From Aestuariivivens marinum (lineage in GTDB: Bacteria > Bacteroidota > Bacteroidia > Flavobacteriales > Flavobacteriaceae), in the NCBI RefSeq assembly GCF_022662175.1, contig NZ_JAKMCR010000004.1, positions 168,299-232,298 on the forward strand: a stretch of DNA of 64,000 nt. The letters run 5' to 3'. How positions within the stretch are numbered: the first letter of the stretch is position 1; the number at the start of each line of letters is the position of its first letter. Made by a program: the position numbers and the translations under genes. Of the stretch, positions 1 through 12,947 are shown piece by piece. The notes beneath the pieces were generated by a model, which ran no database searches, had not been told where the DNA came from, and worked only from the letters and a program-made list of their open reading frames with translations.

Positions 1-523
1 CCCATAAATGCCAAGGCGTGAAGACACACACCATAACTTCTACATCATATACGTCACCTAAAACACCTTTTTTTATTAAATCTCTTGCAGCCATTATATA
101 GGGTGCATAGCGTAATTGAAAATTAATTCCGGAAACGAATTTTTTACGCCTGCATATATCCAATATTTGTTTGGCTTCTTCTAAGGTTTCACCCATTGGT
201 TTCTGTATCAATACGGCCGAACCTTCTGGAATTTGTTCTAGAATTTCACAGTTATGATTTGCAGGCAAGGCAATGTCATATACTGCATTACATGATTTGG
301 CATCAACTATTAATTCTGGAATACTGTTATAGACTTTTTCTACAAATGGAAACTCATTTTTTAAAGCTTGTGCCTTCTCTTGGGTTCTGTTGTAAATGCC
401 CTTTACAGGAAACCCTGTCAATTGATATGCAGGTAAATGGGCATCTTTAACAATGCCACCCGCACCAATAATGACTATGGGAAGGGGAGTATTTGGCAGT
501 GTAACGTCTTGGTTTATATTCAT
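1..523 (-). CDS. Gfo/Idh/MocA-family oxidoreductase (partial, C-terminus beyond window)
   Basis: The first 174 codons are visible and read without a stop to the window edge. The N-terminus carries a Rossmann dinucleotide-binding stretch (IVIIGAGGIVKDAHLPAY, about residues 16-33). The family's cofactor-binding EKP-type motif appears as QKPMGETLEEA near residue 112. This family oxidises or reduces sugars and cyclitols with NAD(P). The ATG shares a base with the TAA of the upstream mutarotase gene (TAATG), so the two are probably translationally coupled in one operon with the symporter. From its neighbours it is likely a sugar dehydrogenase in the same catabolic route, but the substrate cannot be read from the sequence. 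Confidence 0.88.
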   Translation of the reverse strand, partial: MNINQDVTLPNTPLPIVIIGAGGIVKDAHLPAYQLTGFPVKGIYNRTQEKAQALKNEFPFVEKVYNSIPELIVDAKSCNAVYDIALPANHNCEILEQIPEGSAVLIQKPMGETLEEAKQILDICRRKKFVSGINFQLRYAPYIMAARDLIKKGVLGDVYDVEVMVCVFTPWHLW

Positions 524-1152
524 TACAATAAAGGTGTCATAATTTGCCATTTTTCCATGGCTTTACTATCGGGATTCACTTTTTGGAACTTGGCTACATA
601 GGATTGCCACTCTCGTTCCTTTGGTAGATTGGACCATTGTTTTCCGTCCTTTTCTAAATCAAAATCCAAATGGGTGTCCATAATTATAAAGGCGCTATAA
701 TTGTAGAGATATAATCCCATGTCCAATATACCAATAGTATCCATATTTGTAATGATTTGAGGCCATATTTTATCTTTTCTATGTATCTGTTTGTATTCAG
801 AAATTAATATGGGGTCATTTTTTAATTCTAGACTCATAACAATTCTTTTATGGTCTGATGTTGTATTATCTAGTGCTTCTTTTTTAAAAATACAATTTAA
901 TTTACTACTGATTTTAATTATTCTATCTAACTCTTGTAAACTTTTTAGAAGTTGTTGAAACTGTCTTATAGTATTCGAATCCTGTTTTAAAGCCTGAATA
1001 ATAATAAAATAAACAGATTGGAGCTTATAGATCTCAAGTTTTATAGAATTATTGTCGAAACTTATGCTATTGCATTTGGATATTAGTTCTGAATCACTGC
1101 AATTCCCTTTGTTTTCCAAAACAAAACATAATTGATTGGTAGACATATTCAT
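523..1152 (-). CDS. L-rhamnose/L-fucose mutarotase-like protein with an extra N-terminal domain
   Basis: The C-terminal half (about residues 103-190 from the ATG at 1152) matches the ferredoxin-like RhaM mutarotase family, which interconverts sugar anomers. It has the SEYKQIH stretch (Y120, H124), a following IWPQI, the FIIMDTHLDFD strand and LPKEREWQSYVAKFQ. RhaM proteins are normally about 105 residues, while this one is about 209. The N-terminal half repeats the fold pattern (a start strand, YKLQSVYFIIIQ aligning with YLYNYSAFIIMD, then a similar helix) but lacks the Y-x-x-x-H pair, so it looks like a degenerate tandem copy. An upstream in-frame TTG at 1164 overlaps the symporter stop. The ATG at 1152 or 1146 is the better start. 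Confidence 0.82.
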   Translation of the reverse strand: MNMSTNQLCFVLENKGNCSDSELISKCNSISFDNNSIKLEIYKLQSVYFIIIQALKQDSNTIRQFQQLLKSLQELDRIIKISSKLNCIFKKEALDNTTSDHKRIVMSLELKNDPILISEYKQIHRKDKIWPQIITNMDTIGILDMGLYLYNYSAFIIMDTHLDFDLEKDGKQWSNLPKEREWQSYVAKFQKVNPDSKAMEKWQIMTPLL

Positions 1153-1160
1153 AGCTTTAA

Positions 1161-2759
1161 TCAATAGAAGGTAGCATAAATGATTAACATGACAATAACC
1201 AATACAATACTCAAGGTATTGACTGTTTTTGATGGTGATTTTATCTTTAAATAAAAGGTTTCAGGTATGCTTTGTTTAGATTTATCAATATAAGAAACGC
1301 TAAAATATATGAAAGAAGAAATTATAAAGTACAAATAGGTTTGTCGTAACCAATTGATGCCTAGTCCCTCTGGGTTTGAAATATAATTTTCAATACCATT
1401 AATAGGTATGTATTTTTCTATAATAAAGATAGTTCCTGCAAATAAACTCCCTAGGCATAAAGTCCAAAAGGATGCATTGCTTGTACCTTTTTTAGATAAG
1501 ATACCCCAAAGAAATACAACCACAATTGAAGGAGCAAAAATACTGAACATTTGATTGATTAAGGCAAAAATACTTCCCAAATCCCCTAAAAAGGGAGACC
1601 AAGCAACAGCAAGGACAAGGACAGTGGCACTGGTTATTTTACCAATTTGTATCTTTGATTTGTCGGAGAGATGAGGTTTGATTTTATCAAACACATCAAA
1701 AACGATAAGTGTAGAACAGCTATTTAGAGCAGCAGCCACAGAGCTCATTACGGCAGCTAAAAGTGCCGCAATCATTAGTCCTTTGAGTCCAATAGGCATT
1801 AAATTCATGATAAGTACAGGTAAAACATTTTTTGTTTCACTACCAATTTCCTCTTGAAATAGTGCAAATGCTAAAATTCCTGGAACGACCATGATAAAAA
1901 CGGGCAGGATTTTTAGAAAACCAGCGAACAATGCTCCTAATTTTGCTTGTTTTTCAGATTTTGCACCCAAAGCTCGTTGGACAATCGTTTGATCTGTGCA
2001 CCAATACCAGATGCCCAATACCAAATGCCCAAAAAGCATATCTAAAAAGGTAAAACCTTTTTTATTGGCATCAAAACTAACCGCTTTTAATCTGTCTGGA
2101 TCTACAGCTTGCTTTAAGCTTTCATAAGAATTAATACCAATATCTGGAAGTTCATAAATAGCTAAAAGGGTAATGGTTATAGAGCCAGCAATCAATATAA
2201 TGGTTTGTACAGATTCTGTTACAACCACTGAAACCAAACCACCTATAATGGTATATATCCCTGTTGCAATAGCAATGATAATAATGGATATTAGAATGTT
2301 TATACCAAATAAATTTTCTATTACTACAGCTCCAGCATAAAAACTAACACCTATGTGCATGAATAATGCAGCTAAAATGCTAAATATTGCAAGTATGATT
2401 CGTGACCGTCCGTCATATCTTTTTTCAAGAAATTCTGGTAGAGTAGATATTTTGGTTCTTATATAAAATGGAATAAAAATAAATGCCAACAGAATTAGCT
2501 CAAACGAAGAAAACCACTCAAAATTACCCCAAACAATACCGTCTAAAAAACCAGACTCGGCTAATCCAACAAGATGTACTGTTGATATATTGGAAGCAAA
2601 TAAAGAAGCCCCTATAACGGACCAAGTTAAAGTTTTGTTTGCGAGAAAATATCCAGAACTTGTGTTTTTTTGTTTACGAGATGCCCATAACCCGATTAAT
2701 ATTATAACTATAAAATATACACAGATTATTATAGCATCTATACCTGAAACTAACCCCAT
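1161..2759 (-). CDS. Sodium/solute symporter (SSS family), sugar type
   Basis: This 532-residue inner-membrane protein has about 14 hydrophobic segments and the SSS-family layout of SGLT-like Na+/sugar cotransporters. Typical elements are the GYFLANKTL stretch after TM1, the WYWCTDQTIVQRALGAKS segment mid-protein and the AALLAAVMSSVAAALNS helix that helps form the Na2 site. The ATG at 2759 is preferred over an in-frame TTG at 2777. It is first in a minus-strand operon with the mutarotase and the Gfo/Idh oxidoreductase, and diverges from the beta-galactosidase unit. It probably imports the monosaccharide released by that enzyme. The exact sugar is inferred from context only. Confidence 0.88.
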   Translation of the reverse strand: MGLVSGIDAIIICVYFIVIILIGLWASRKQKNTSSGYFLANKTLTWSVIGASLFASNISTVHLVGLAESGFLDGIVWGNFEWFSSFELILLAFIFIPFYIRTKISTLPEFLEKRYDGRSRIILAIFSILAALFMHIGVSFYAGAVVIENLFGINILISIIIIAIATGIYTIIGGLVSVVVTESVQTIILIAGSITITLLAIYELPDIGINSYESLKQAVDPDRLKAVSFDANKKGFTFLDMLFGHLVLGIWYWCTDQTIVQRALGAKSEKQAKLGALFAGFLKILPVFIMVVPGILAFALFQEEIGSETKNVLPVLIMNLMPIGLKGLMIAALLAAVMSSVAAALNSCSTLIVFDVFDKIKPHLSDKSKIQIGKITSATVLVLAVAWSPFLGDLGSIFALINQMFSIFAPSIVVVFLWGILSKKGTSNASFWTLCLGSLFAGTIFIIEKYIPINGIENYISNPEGLGINWLRQTYLYFIISSFIYFSVSYIDKSKQSIPETFYLKIKSPSKTVNTLSIVLVIVMLIIYATFY

Positions 2760-2774
2760 AAATTTGAAAAAATT

Positions 2775-2782
2775 CAAATATA
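2775..2782 (-). promoter_or_regulatory. Putative -7 box for symporter operon
   Basis: On the minus strand this reads TATATTTG, an exact fit to the Bacteroidetes -7 consensus TAnnTTTG, and ends 16 bases before the symporter ATG. No TTG is found at the expected -33 spacing, so support is partial. Confidence 0.35.
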
Positions 2783-2923
2783 AAAATATTATTTAAGTGT
2801 AAAAAAATATTTTAATTTAAAGTGCTTATTGTTTATATTGCGCCTTCAATATTTATAGGTTGTTTAGAAGAATATTAGGTTAAAAAACATCTGTAATAAT
2901 TAATGAATTTAATCACCAAATAA

Positions 2924-6046
<3,123 letters not shown>

Positions 6047-6088
6047 GTACTCTTTATGTTAAATTTTATAAAATAATTATTGGCTTAA

Positions 6089-7099
6089 ATGAAGTATATA
6101 GTTTGTGAAAAACCTGGTGAATTTCTTTTAAAAGAAAAGGAAGTTCCAACTAGGAAAGAAAACGAGGCCTTGTTGCAGATTAATAAAGTGGGTATCTGTG
6201 GTACAGATTTACATGCCTATGCCGGTAACCAAGCGTTTTTCACATATCCTAGAATTTTGGGACACGAGTTAGCATCTGAAGTTTTAGAGATAGGAGAAAA
6301 CCCCAAGGGAATTAAAAAAGGGGATAAAGTCGTAGTAATGCCTTATGTGAGTTGTGGCAAATGTATTGCCTGTAGTAATGGAAAGACTAATTGCTGTACT
6401 AATATAACTGTTTTGGGGGTGCATGGTGATGGAGGTATGCAAGAACAAATTACTGTACCATACGATATCTTGTTGCCAGCTAATAATTTGTCAGACAACC
6501 AGATGGCTATAGTAGAACCCTTAGCTATTGGGGCACATGCCATAAGAAGGGCAGGTATAAAAGCAGGGGAGACCGTAGCTGTAGTGGGGTGTGGCCCCAT
6601 AGGAATAGGTATTATGAAGTTAGCACAAATTGCAGGTGCAAAAGTTATTGCTATTGATATGAATAAGCAACGGTTAGAATATGCTAAAGAGAAAATAGGA
6701 GTTGAATATATTGTTGAGGCAGGAGAAAATACAGTTAATGAGGTTTCTGAGATAACTAATGGCGATTTATGTACGACGGTGTTTGATGCTTCAGGGAATA
6801 AGTTTGCATTAGAGGCATGTCCTGATTACATGTCTCATGGAGGCCGATTTGTGTTGGTAGGACTATCCAAAGGAGAATTGACCTATATCCATCCTAAAAT
6901 ACATGCAAAGGAAATGACTTTAATGTGTAGCCGTAATGCCACGGTTGAAGATTTTGAGCATGTTATTGATGTGTTAGATCAATTTCCAACCGATTCATTC
7001 ATTACACACAATGTGGCATTTACAGAAATGATAGACCATTTCGATAGTTGGTTAAAACCAGAAACAGGTGTTATAAAAGCTACTGTAGATTTTAATTAA
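6089..7099 (+). CDS. Zinc-dependent MDR alcohol dehydrogenase, L-galactonate dehydrogenase-like
   Basis: This 336-residue medium-chain dehydrogenase is complete. Catalytic-zinc ligands are C37 (GICGTD) and H59/E60 (GHE). Structural-zinc cysteines are C89, C92, C95 and C103. The NAD-binding loop is VVGCGPIGIG near residue 165. Within this large family the sequence resembles the LgoD/YjjN group, which oxidises L-galactonate to D-tagaturonate. That reading is strengthened by the next gene, a tagaturonate reductase, and by the beta-galactosidase upstream. Other polyol substrates remain possible. It is cytoplasmic and probably co-transcribed with its neighbours. Confidence 0.85.
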   Translation: MKYIVCEKPGEFLLKEKEVPTRKENEALLQINKVGICGTDLHAYAGNQAFFTYPRILGHELASEVLEIGENPKGIKKGDKVVVMPYVSCGKCIACSNGKTNCCTNITVLGVHGDGGMQEQITVPYDILLPANNLSDNQMAIVEPLAIGAHAIRRAGIKAGETVAVVGCGPIGIGIMKLAQIAGAKVIAIDMNKQRLEYAKEKIGVEYIVEAGENTVNEVSEITNGDLCTTVFDASGNKFALEACPDYMSHGGRFVLVGLSKGELTYIHPKIHAKEMTLMCSRNATVEDFEHVIDVLDQFPTDSFITHNVAFTEMIDHFDSWLKPETGVIKATVDFN

Positions 7100-7181
7100 T
7101 AGTAAAGGTTTTCAAATTTCTAATTTATAAACAGCTATAATTTAGCTAATAACTTGCTTAAAAGAAAGAGGTATTCAAAAC

Positions 7182-8636
7182 ATGAAGACATTAAATAGGG
7201 ATAGAGAAAATGTTTTAACTTATACCGAAAGAATCATACAATTTGGAGAAGGTAACTTTTTAAGAGCCTTTGCCAATTGGATGATCCATGTAATGAATAA
7301 AAAGGCAGAGTTTGATGCAGGAGTGGTTGTTGTACAGCCCATAAAGGAAGGATTGGTAAAAATGTTGAACGACCAAGATGGTCTGTACACACTATATCTT
7401 AACGGACTTAAAAACGGAAAGGCTATTAGCGAACATGAAATAATTGATTGTATCCATAGAGGTATTAATCCGTATAAAGATTATAGTGCTTTTTTGTTGC
7501 TTGCCCAAAATCCAGATATTCGCTTTGTATTATCCAATACTACAGAGGCTGGAATAGCTTATAATGCAAACGATAAATTAGACGATGCACCTCAGGAAAG
7601 TTTTCCTGGAAAATTAACCGCTTTGTTGTATAAAAGGTTTAAAGCTTTTGATGGAGCTGCAAACAAAGGATTAATTGTTATCCCGTGTGAACTTATCGAT
7701 AGAAATGGTGATAATTTAAAGAGAATAGTATTGCAATATGCCAATGACTGGAATCTAGGAATCGCTTTTGTAGATTGGATAGAGAACAGTAATATTTTTT
7801 GCAATACATTGGTAGATAGAATTGTTCCAGGATACCCAAAGGGTAAAATAGACAACGTAATAAAAGAATTGGGATACAAAGATAATTTAGTGGTAGAAGG
7901 GGAGCAGTTTCATTTATGGGTCATTGAAGGTCCAGAATCTATAAAGAAGGAAATTCCGGCTGAGATTTGTGGTTTGAATATTGTTTTTACTGATAATATG
8001 GAGCCATATAGGACGCGTAAGGTACGTATTTTGAACGGTGCCCATACCACACTTGTACCTGTGGGTTATTTATATGGTATCGATAAGGTTCGAGAGTCCA
8101 TAGAAGACCATATAGTTGGCAAATTTTTAAAAGATGCTATTTTTGAAGAGATTTGTCCAACACTGGATTTACCAAAAGCTGAACTCAATCAGTTTGCAAA
8201 TGACGTATTGGATCGTTTTCTAAATCCTTACCTAGAGCATGAATTGATGAGTATATCCTTGAATTCTATTTCTAAATTTAAAACAAGGGTACTACCCTCT
8301 ATTCTTGAGTATATTAAGCGAAATGGAGAATTGCCTCGTAGGTTATTATTTTCGTTATCAGCATTAATTGCGTTCTATAAGGGTGAAAGGAACAATGATG
8401 TTATTCCGTTAAAAGATTCCCAATCTGTTTTAGAATTCTTTAAGTTACAATGGGCTAAAGGACATATTCCAACAATTGTTAAGGCAACACTTGAAAATCT
8501 TGAGTTTTGGGGAATGGATTTAACAAAAGTTGATGGACTGCAAAAAGCGGTCACTAATGGTTTAGAGCGTATTGTAAATGATGGGATGCACAAATCTCTT
8601 GAATCATTAACAAGTGAGCATATCCAAAATATTTAA
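7182..8636 (+). CDS. uxaB: Tagaturonate reductase (altronate oxidoreductase), UxaB-like
   Basis: This 484-residue protein belongs to the polyol-specific long-chain dehydrogenase family. The N-terminus has IIQFGEGNFLRAFANWM and the central catalytic region has RTRKVRILNGAHTTLVPVGYL, containing the conserved Lys and the Asn/His group of this family. Length and motifs fit UxaB, which reduces D-tagaturonate to D-altronate with NADH. It completes a logical L-galactonate-to-altronate step after the preceding dehydrogenase, or a galacturonate route if an isomerase lies outside the window. An 82-bp gap separates it from the dehydrogenase. No clear terminator lies between it and the convergent haloperoxidase gene, only weak A/T stems. 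Confidence 0.88.
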   Translation: MKTLNRDRENVLTYTERIIQFGEGNFLRAFANWMIHVMNKKAEFDAGVVVVQPIKEGLVKMLNDQDGLYTLYLNGLKNGKAISEHEIIDCIHRGINPYKDYSAFLLLAQNPDIRFVLSNTTEAGIAYNANDKLDDAPQESFPGKLTALLYKRFKAFDGAANKGLIVIPCELIDRNGDNLKRIVLQYANDWNLGIAFVDWIENSNIFCNTLVDRIVPGYPKGKIDNVIKELGYKDNLVVEGEQFHLWVIEGPESIKKEIPAEICGLNIVFTDNMEPYRTRKVRILNGAHTTLVPVGYLYGIDKVRESIEDHIVGKFLKDAIFEEICPTLDLPKAELNQFANDVLDRFLNPYLEHELMSISLNSISKFKTRVLPSILEYIKRNGELPRRLLFSLSALIAFYKGERNNDVIPLKDSQSVLEFFKLQWAKGHIPTIVKATLENLEFWGMDLTKVDGLQKAVTNGLERIVNDGMHKSLESLTSEHIQNI

Positions 8637-8709
8637 ATGGTTTTAAACACTTTTAGAAGACTAAAAAATTATTATCCTCAGAATATAAGCGTTTAAAAAG
8701 ACAACGGGA

Positions 8710-11700
8710 TTAATTGTTTACTAAAACAATCTTAGAAAATGTATTACTTTTTAAGATGTAAATACCAGAGGTTATTGAATTAGGAAATGTAAGTTTGGTA
8801 CTAGAGTTGGATTCGCTAAAAGTTGAATTTAATATTGGTATTGATTTTCCTAAAACATCAAAAAGTTTAAACTCATCTAAAGCCTTTGTATTTGTTATAT
8901 AGATTTCTTTATCTATTACTGGATTGGGGAATATTTTAAATTCGATATCAGAAGGTTCAGTTGTTTCGTGGCTAAAATATGGTAATGCAAAATAATAAGC
9001 GTTAATACCTACACTTTCTCCTATTATTCTGCCAGGAATATCATCAGCAGGAGGGTGAATACCACCCCAAATTCTTGATAAACTGGTTTGATCTGAAGCA
9101 TCTCTGTATGTTGCCCACTGTAAGGTAATATCTACTGAGGGCCCTTTTTCAAAAGCTAAAAATTCATTCTTTTTAGCTACAAATTCACCCATACCTCCAG
9201 GAAAGAATTCATCACCTGTAATAAGCGTTAATACCTCTGCTGCTGCTCTAGAAAAAGTTGAGTGCCCAGAAACATACCCAGCAAAGGGAGGTGTAACAAA
9301 TGATGGTCTTTGATAGGGCCACCAATTTTCAGCTAAGATCCAATCAACACCAGCTACATCAGTTTTAGAATTAATTATATAATCATGTCCTTTCCATGCC
9401 AATACTTTAATTTTTCCAATATTTTCATTATTGTGAAAAGCCAGTTGATCGTTTTCACCAACTAACTCGATAAACCCTTCTTTTAAAGGAATACCCCCAA
9501 TATGGTAATTTGGTAAGTTTTCGTCTGTACTTTGACCCAAGCTACTCATATAACGAATTGCTGAAATAGGTCTGATGTAATCATACCAACCTTTAATTCC
9601 CCAAGCTGAAATGGCGGAATCGTGCATGGCACCGGAGAGAATAAAATAAGATTTGATATCCCATTCTAAAGGCTCCAAAACATCACCTTTGCCATTAAAC
9701 TTTTTTATAAGCAGAGGATGATCATTCACATAATTTAAGATAGTAAACCAATGTCCTGGAGGTGTCTCGGAATCGGGTCCATCTGCCCAAAACTCTGCCA
9801 ACACTCTGGCATAATCAGCCCTTGGAACTAATTGCGGTGAGTAAGGCTTACCTGTTATAGGATTTATGGAATGTCCTTGTCCAATATCACCCCCTTCTAA
9901 TTCTTTGTAATAAGAGGGTAAATCGGCAAAATCATCTGAAAAAATATTGATATCTATGTTTCCGATATTGCCTGGTGAGATATCCCATATGACACCATCG
10001 GTTGGATCTAAATGGGAGCTCCAAAGCGATACCAATGAAAAGTTCCATTTGTATTGTTCGCTGGATTCGTTATTAGAATAAATGTTTAATTGAGGTGGTG
10101 TTCCCGGGTCATGATATACATGATAGTTATTACCATCCCTTTGAAAAGTCAGTTTATCTTCTTCTTGTAAAGCAAAAGGTGATACATTACCCCATTCGGG
10201 ACCCAAAAACTTGGGTGTAGATCCATTAATTAAATTACCACTTTGGTCAATAAACGTATTAAAAGTAAGCGGTTGCCAACGGTTAGGGTCATTTATCCCA
10301 TCACTCAACCCAGAAACGGCTAAATCTAAAGGGGGATTTACGGGTTCGTAATAGCTATATTCATAATCTAAAGCTTCTTGTGATCCATCACTATATCCAT
10401 AATCAATAACAGTTTTGGCTATATAATTGCCCAATGCAGCGGCATTGCCAGATATATAGTCTATGGAGGTTTCTTCTAAATTGTATCCTAATTGAGACAT
10501 AATTAAGTCAAACCGCGATAAACTTTCTTCAGCTCCTGGAGAATTTAAAAACCTATGTTTCAATAATCTATATGCAGTATAACTTAATGCTTTGTCAACA
10601 GAGTTGTTTCCAAATTCGTTGGGTGTAAATCCTTTAAATTCATTTTTGAATCCATTAACCGTATTACCAATTAAATAAGGCTTTGCTTTGTTGGTGTATA
10701 TTGCCCAAGTGTCAAATAACGCCATGGAAGTATGAAACAAATTTCTGGCATGTACATTGGGTCTTGCATAATCATTTCTTATGGCTTCCAATAGTGCTTC
10801 ATTCCATAAACGTGCAATAGAAATATCATTATGAGCTCTTGTTATATTTAATGATATCTCCAGTTCAGAACTTTGACTATTGCAAAGTTCACTTATTTCA
10901 GTAACTATAACTTTTCCCGTGGCTTCTAGCCCCCATTTTACACTAATTTGACCAGTCCCTTGACCAGAGATAATCTCACCTCCTTCAACACGCCAAGATG
11001 CTGTTGAATTACTTCCTAAAGAATATGTATAATTGGCTATTTGATGAAATCCCGATTGTGTAGGTCCAGATATTAAACTGGAATTTAAATATTCACAACT
11101 ATTATCATGTATTGTAGCTTCTGGATTGTAGTTACAAGAAAGAGGATCTGTACAACCAACTATTTTAATGCTTGGCCTAATATCTGTAATTTCAAATCCC
11201 TGGTTTTCAGTAAATTTTATGGTTGTATTTGATTCAAAATGCTGATATGACTCTAAAATTCCAGAAGGCCATTTGACCAAGATTTCATTTATGTTTGAGA
11301 TGTCTCCTAAGCCAAAATGAATTGGTTTTAAACTTTGTGATAAAAAACTAATACCATTGTAATAACGTTTAAAGTCTCCTTTATCCGTTTTAACAGTTAT
11401 AATAGTTCCTATGGCGTCTTTGTTGGAAATGGTTCCTTCTAATGAAATTTTCAACCAATTAAGGTTAGATTCCTCAAACATATTTATGGTCTTATTTTCG
11501 TAAAAGAAAATTTCCTTGTCGTTATTGGTCACTAAAATATCTAGGTCGCCATCATTATCATAATCAAATGTTGTACTGCTTATACTTTCTCCAGCTTCAT
11601 TTAAATTTGAAGCTTGTGAAGCATCTATAAACCCACCACCCATTTCTTCAAGTTCATTTTTAAAATATTTATTAAACTGTGGCCCTGTATTATTAAAGCC

Positions 11701-12726
11701 GTTTACAACAAAAAGGTCTTCATCACCATCGAGGTCAAAATCTTCAAAAGCAGTATCCCATGCCCATCCAGTATTTTTAATGTTTTCTTCTTCAGCAACA
11801 TTAGTGAATGTTAAATTTCCATTGTTTTTAAATAATGCATTTGAATTAATAGTGGTAACATATATGTCGAATAAACCATCTTTATTATAATCTCCCATGG
11901 CCACTCCCATATCATTGAATGAGTAATCCAACCCATATGATGCTGCAGCTTCGGTTACTGTAGCTCCAGCATTGTTAATGAAAAGGTCATTTGGAGTCTG
12001 AAAATCATTTGTGATATAAATATCTATCCAACCATCTTCATTGAAATCAAAAGGAAATGCTAGATAGGATCTTTCAGGAGAGTTGTTTAGTCCAAATGCT
12101 TCGGTAACATTATTGAAAGTTCCATCACCATTATTAATGTAGAATGTGTTTTGTCCACACAGTTCCCAATCGGAAACAAATAAATCAAGATAAGAATCAT
12201 TATTAAAGTCGAACCAAGAAGCACTCGTATTCCAACATCCGTTCTGCCTATCAATGCCAGCTTCTATAGTAGTTTCAACAAAAGTACCATTTCCTTCATT
12301 GTGAAATAGTTGCACTTTATACAAATAGGTTAGAAATAAATCGGGATAACCATCATTGTCGTAGTCTCCCCAAGAAACACCATATTTAACACCATCTAGC
12401 GATGGGTTTTCTTCACTGTATTCACTTGCTGGAAATAAATTTGTCAGGCCCGATTCTAAGGTAACATCCGTGAATGTTCCATTATCATTATTTCGAAATA
12501 GTTTGCTATGGGTTTTTTCTATACCAGAGAGATCTTTTCCTTTTGCAACAACAAGAATATCCAGATCGTTATCACCATCATAGTCTGCAACTGCAGCGCC
12601 ATTGTTTTCTTCAAGTACTTTTAATCCAGTTAAATGATCAATACGTTCAAAAACTTGTGAAAAAACAAGATTCTGACTACAAATTGACCATAAAAGAAAA
12701 TTAAAAACAATTTGCTTAAATCGCAT
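8710..12726 (-). CDS. Secreted FG-GAP/ASPIC-vanadium haloperoxidase fusion with T9SS tail (copy 1)
   Basis: This protein has 1338 residues from the ATG at 12726; a TTG lies 9 bases upstream. After a signal peptide come FG-GAP/VCBS repeats with calcium-type loops such as DYDGDNDLDI and DYDNDGYPDLF (about 30-420), an ASPIC/UnbV domain (about 420-510), a GCTDPLSCNYNP segment, and an Ig/PKD-like segment (about 550-640). A vanadium haloperoxidase/PAP2 domain follows, and a T9SS type A sorting tail ends the protein. The PAP2 signature is complete: K1045 x6 R1052-P, S-G-H1155, then S-R1218 x5 H1224 xxx D1228. Members either halogenate with peroxide or act as acid phosphatases. Which activity applies cannot be decided here. 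A close paralogue lies at 37324-41370. Confidence 0.9.
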   Translation of the reverse strand: MRFKQIVFNFLLWSICSQNLVFSQVFERIDHLTGLKVLEENNGAAVADYDGDNDLDILVVAKGKDLSGIEKTHSKLFRNNDNGTFTDVTLESGLTNLFPASEYSEENPSLDGVKYGVSWGDYDNDGYPDLFLTYLYKVQLFHNEGNGTFVETTIEAGIDRQNGCWNTSASWFDFNNDSYLDLFVSDWELCGQNTFYINNGDGTFNNVTEAFGLNNSPERSYLAFPFDFNEDGWIDIYITNDFQTPNDLFINNAGATVTEAAASYGLDYSFNDMGVAMGDYNKDGLFDIYVTTINSNALFKNNGNLTFTNVAEEENIKNTGWAWDTAFEDFDLDGDEDLFVVNGFNNTGPQFNKYFKNELEEMGGGFIDASQASNLNEAGESISSTTFDYDNDGDLDILVTNNDKEIFFYENKTINMFEESNLNWLKISLEGTISNKDAIGTIITVKTDKGDFKRYYNGISFLSQSLKPIHFGLGDISNINEILVKWPSGILESYQHFESNTTIKFTENQGFEITDIRPSIKIVGCTDPLSCNYNPEATIHDNSCEYLNSSLISGPTQSGFHQIANYTYSLGSNSTASWRVEGGEIISGQGTGQISVKWGLEATGKVIVTEISELCNSQSSELEISLNITRAHNDISIARLWNEALLEAIRNDYARPNVHARNLFHTSMALFDTWAIYTNKAKPYLIGNTVNGFKNEFKGFTPNEFGNNSVDKALSYTAYRLLKHRFLNSPGAEESLSRFDLIMSQLGYNLEETSIDYISGNAAALGNYIAKTVIDYGYSDGSQEALDYEYSYYEPVNPPLDLAVSGLSDGINDPNRWQPLTFNTFIDQSGNLINGSTPKFLGPEWGNVSPFALQEEDKLTFQRDGNNYHVYHDPGTPPQLNIYSNNESSEQYKWNFSLVSLWSSHLDPTDGVIWDISPGNIGNIDINIFSDDFADLPSYYKELEGGDIGQGHSINPITGKPYSPQLVPRADYARVLAEFWADGPDSETPPGHWFTILNYVNDHPLLIKKFNGKGDVLEPLEWDIKSYFILSGAMHDSAISAWGIKGWYDYIRPISAIRYMSSLGQSTDENLPNYHIGGIPLKEGFIELVGENDQLAFHNNENIGKIKVLAWKGHDYIINSKTDVAGVDWILAENWWPYQRPSFVTPPFAGYVSGHSTFSRAAAEVLTLITGDEFFPGGMGEFVAKKNEFLAFEKGPSVDITLQWATYRDASDQTSLSRIWGGIHPPADDIPGRIIGESVGINAYYFALPYFSHETTEPSDIEFKIFPNPVIDKEIYITNTKALDEFKLFDVLGKSIPILNSTFSESNSSTKLTFPNSITSGIYILKSNTFSKIVLVNN

Positions 12727-12769
12727 TGTAAACAACTAGCAATTATTAATGCTAAATTAATTTTTAGAA

Positions 12770-12793
12770 AAAGGATTCATACTTAAATCCTTT
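12770..12793 (-). terminator. Rho-independent terminator after the PLP-enzyme gene
   Basis: An 8-bp stem (AAAGGATT / AATCCTTT) with an 8-base loop is followed on the minus strand by a T-rich tract. It lies between the aminotransferase-V stop and the haloperoxidase-fusion start. Confidence 0.5.
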
Positions 12794-12947
12794 CCATTGG
12801 TTATTAATTTGATCTTTTACTTTTTAAAGATCAACTTTAAAGGCAAAAGACTGTAAAAAATTTTATAGCCTTCAATATCCTTTTTTAAAAATGACTAACC
12901 AAGACCAATTATAAACGATTCTTTAAAGCAAATTAAATGGAAACCGT

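Noticed and set aside
196..450. Plus-strand ORF of 84 codons
   Set aside because: It lies opposite the clear Gfo/Idh/MocA frame on the minus strand and has no recognisable protein features.
8641..8698. Possible terminator between tagaturonate reductase and the haloperoxidase fusion
   Set aside because: Stems are short and almost all A-T, with no clear T-run. Not convincing.
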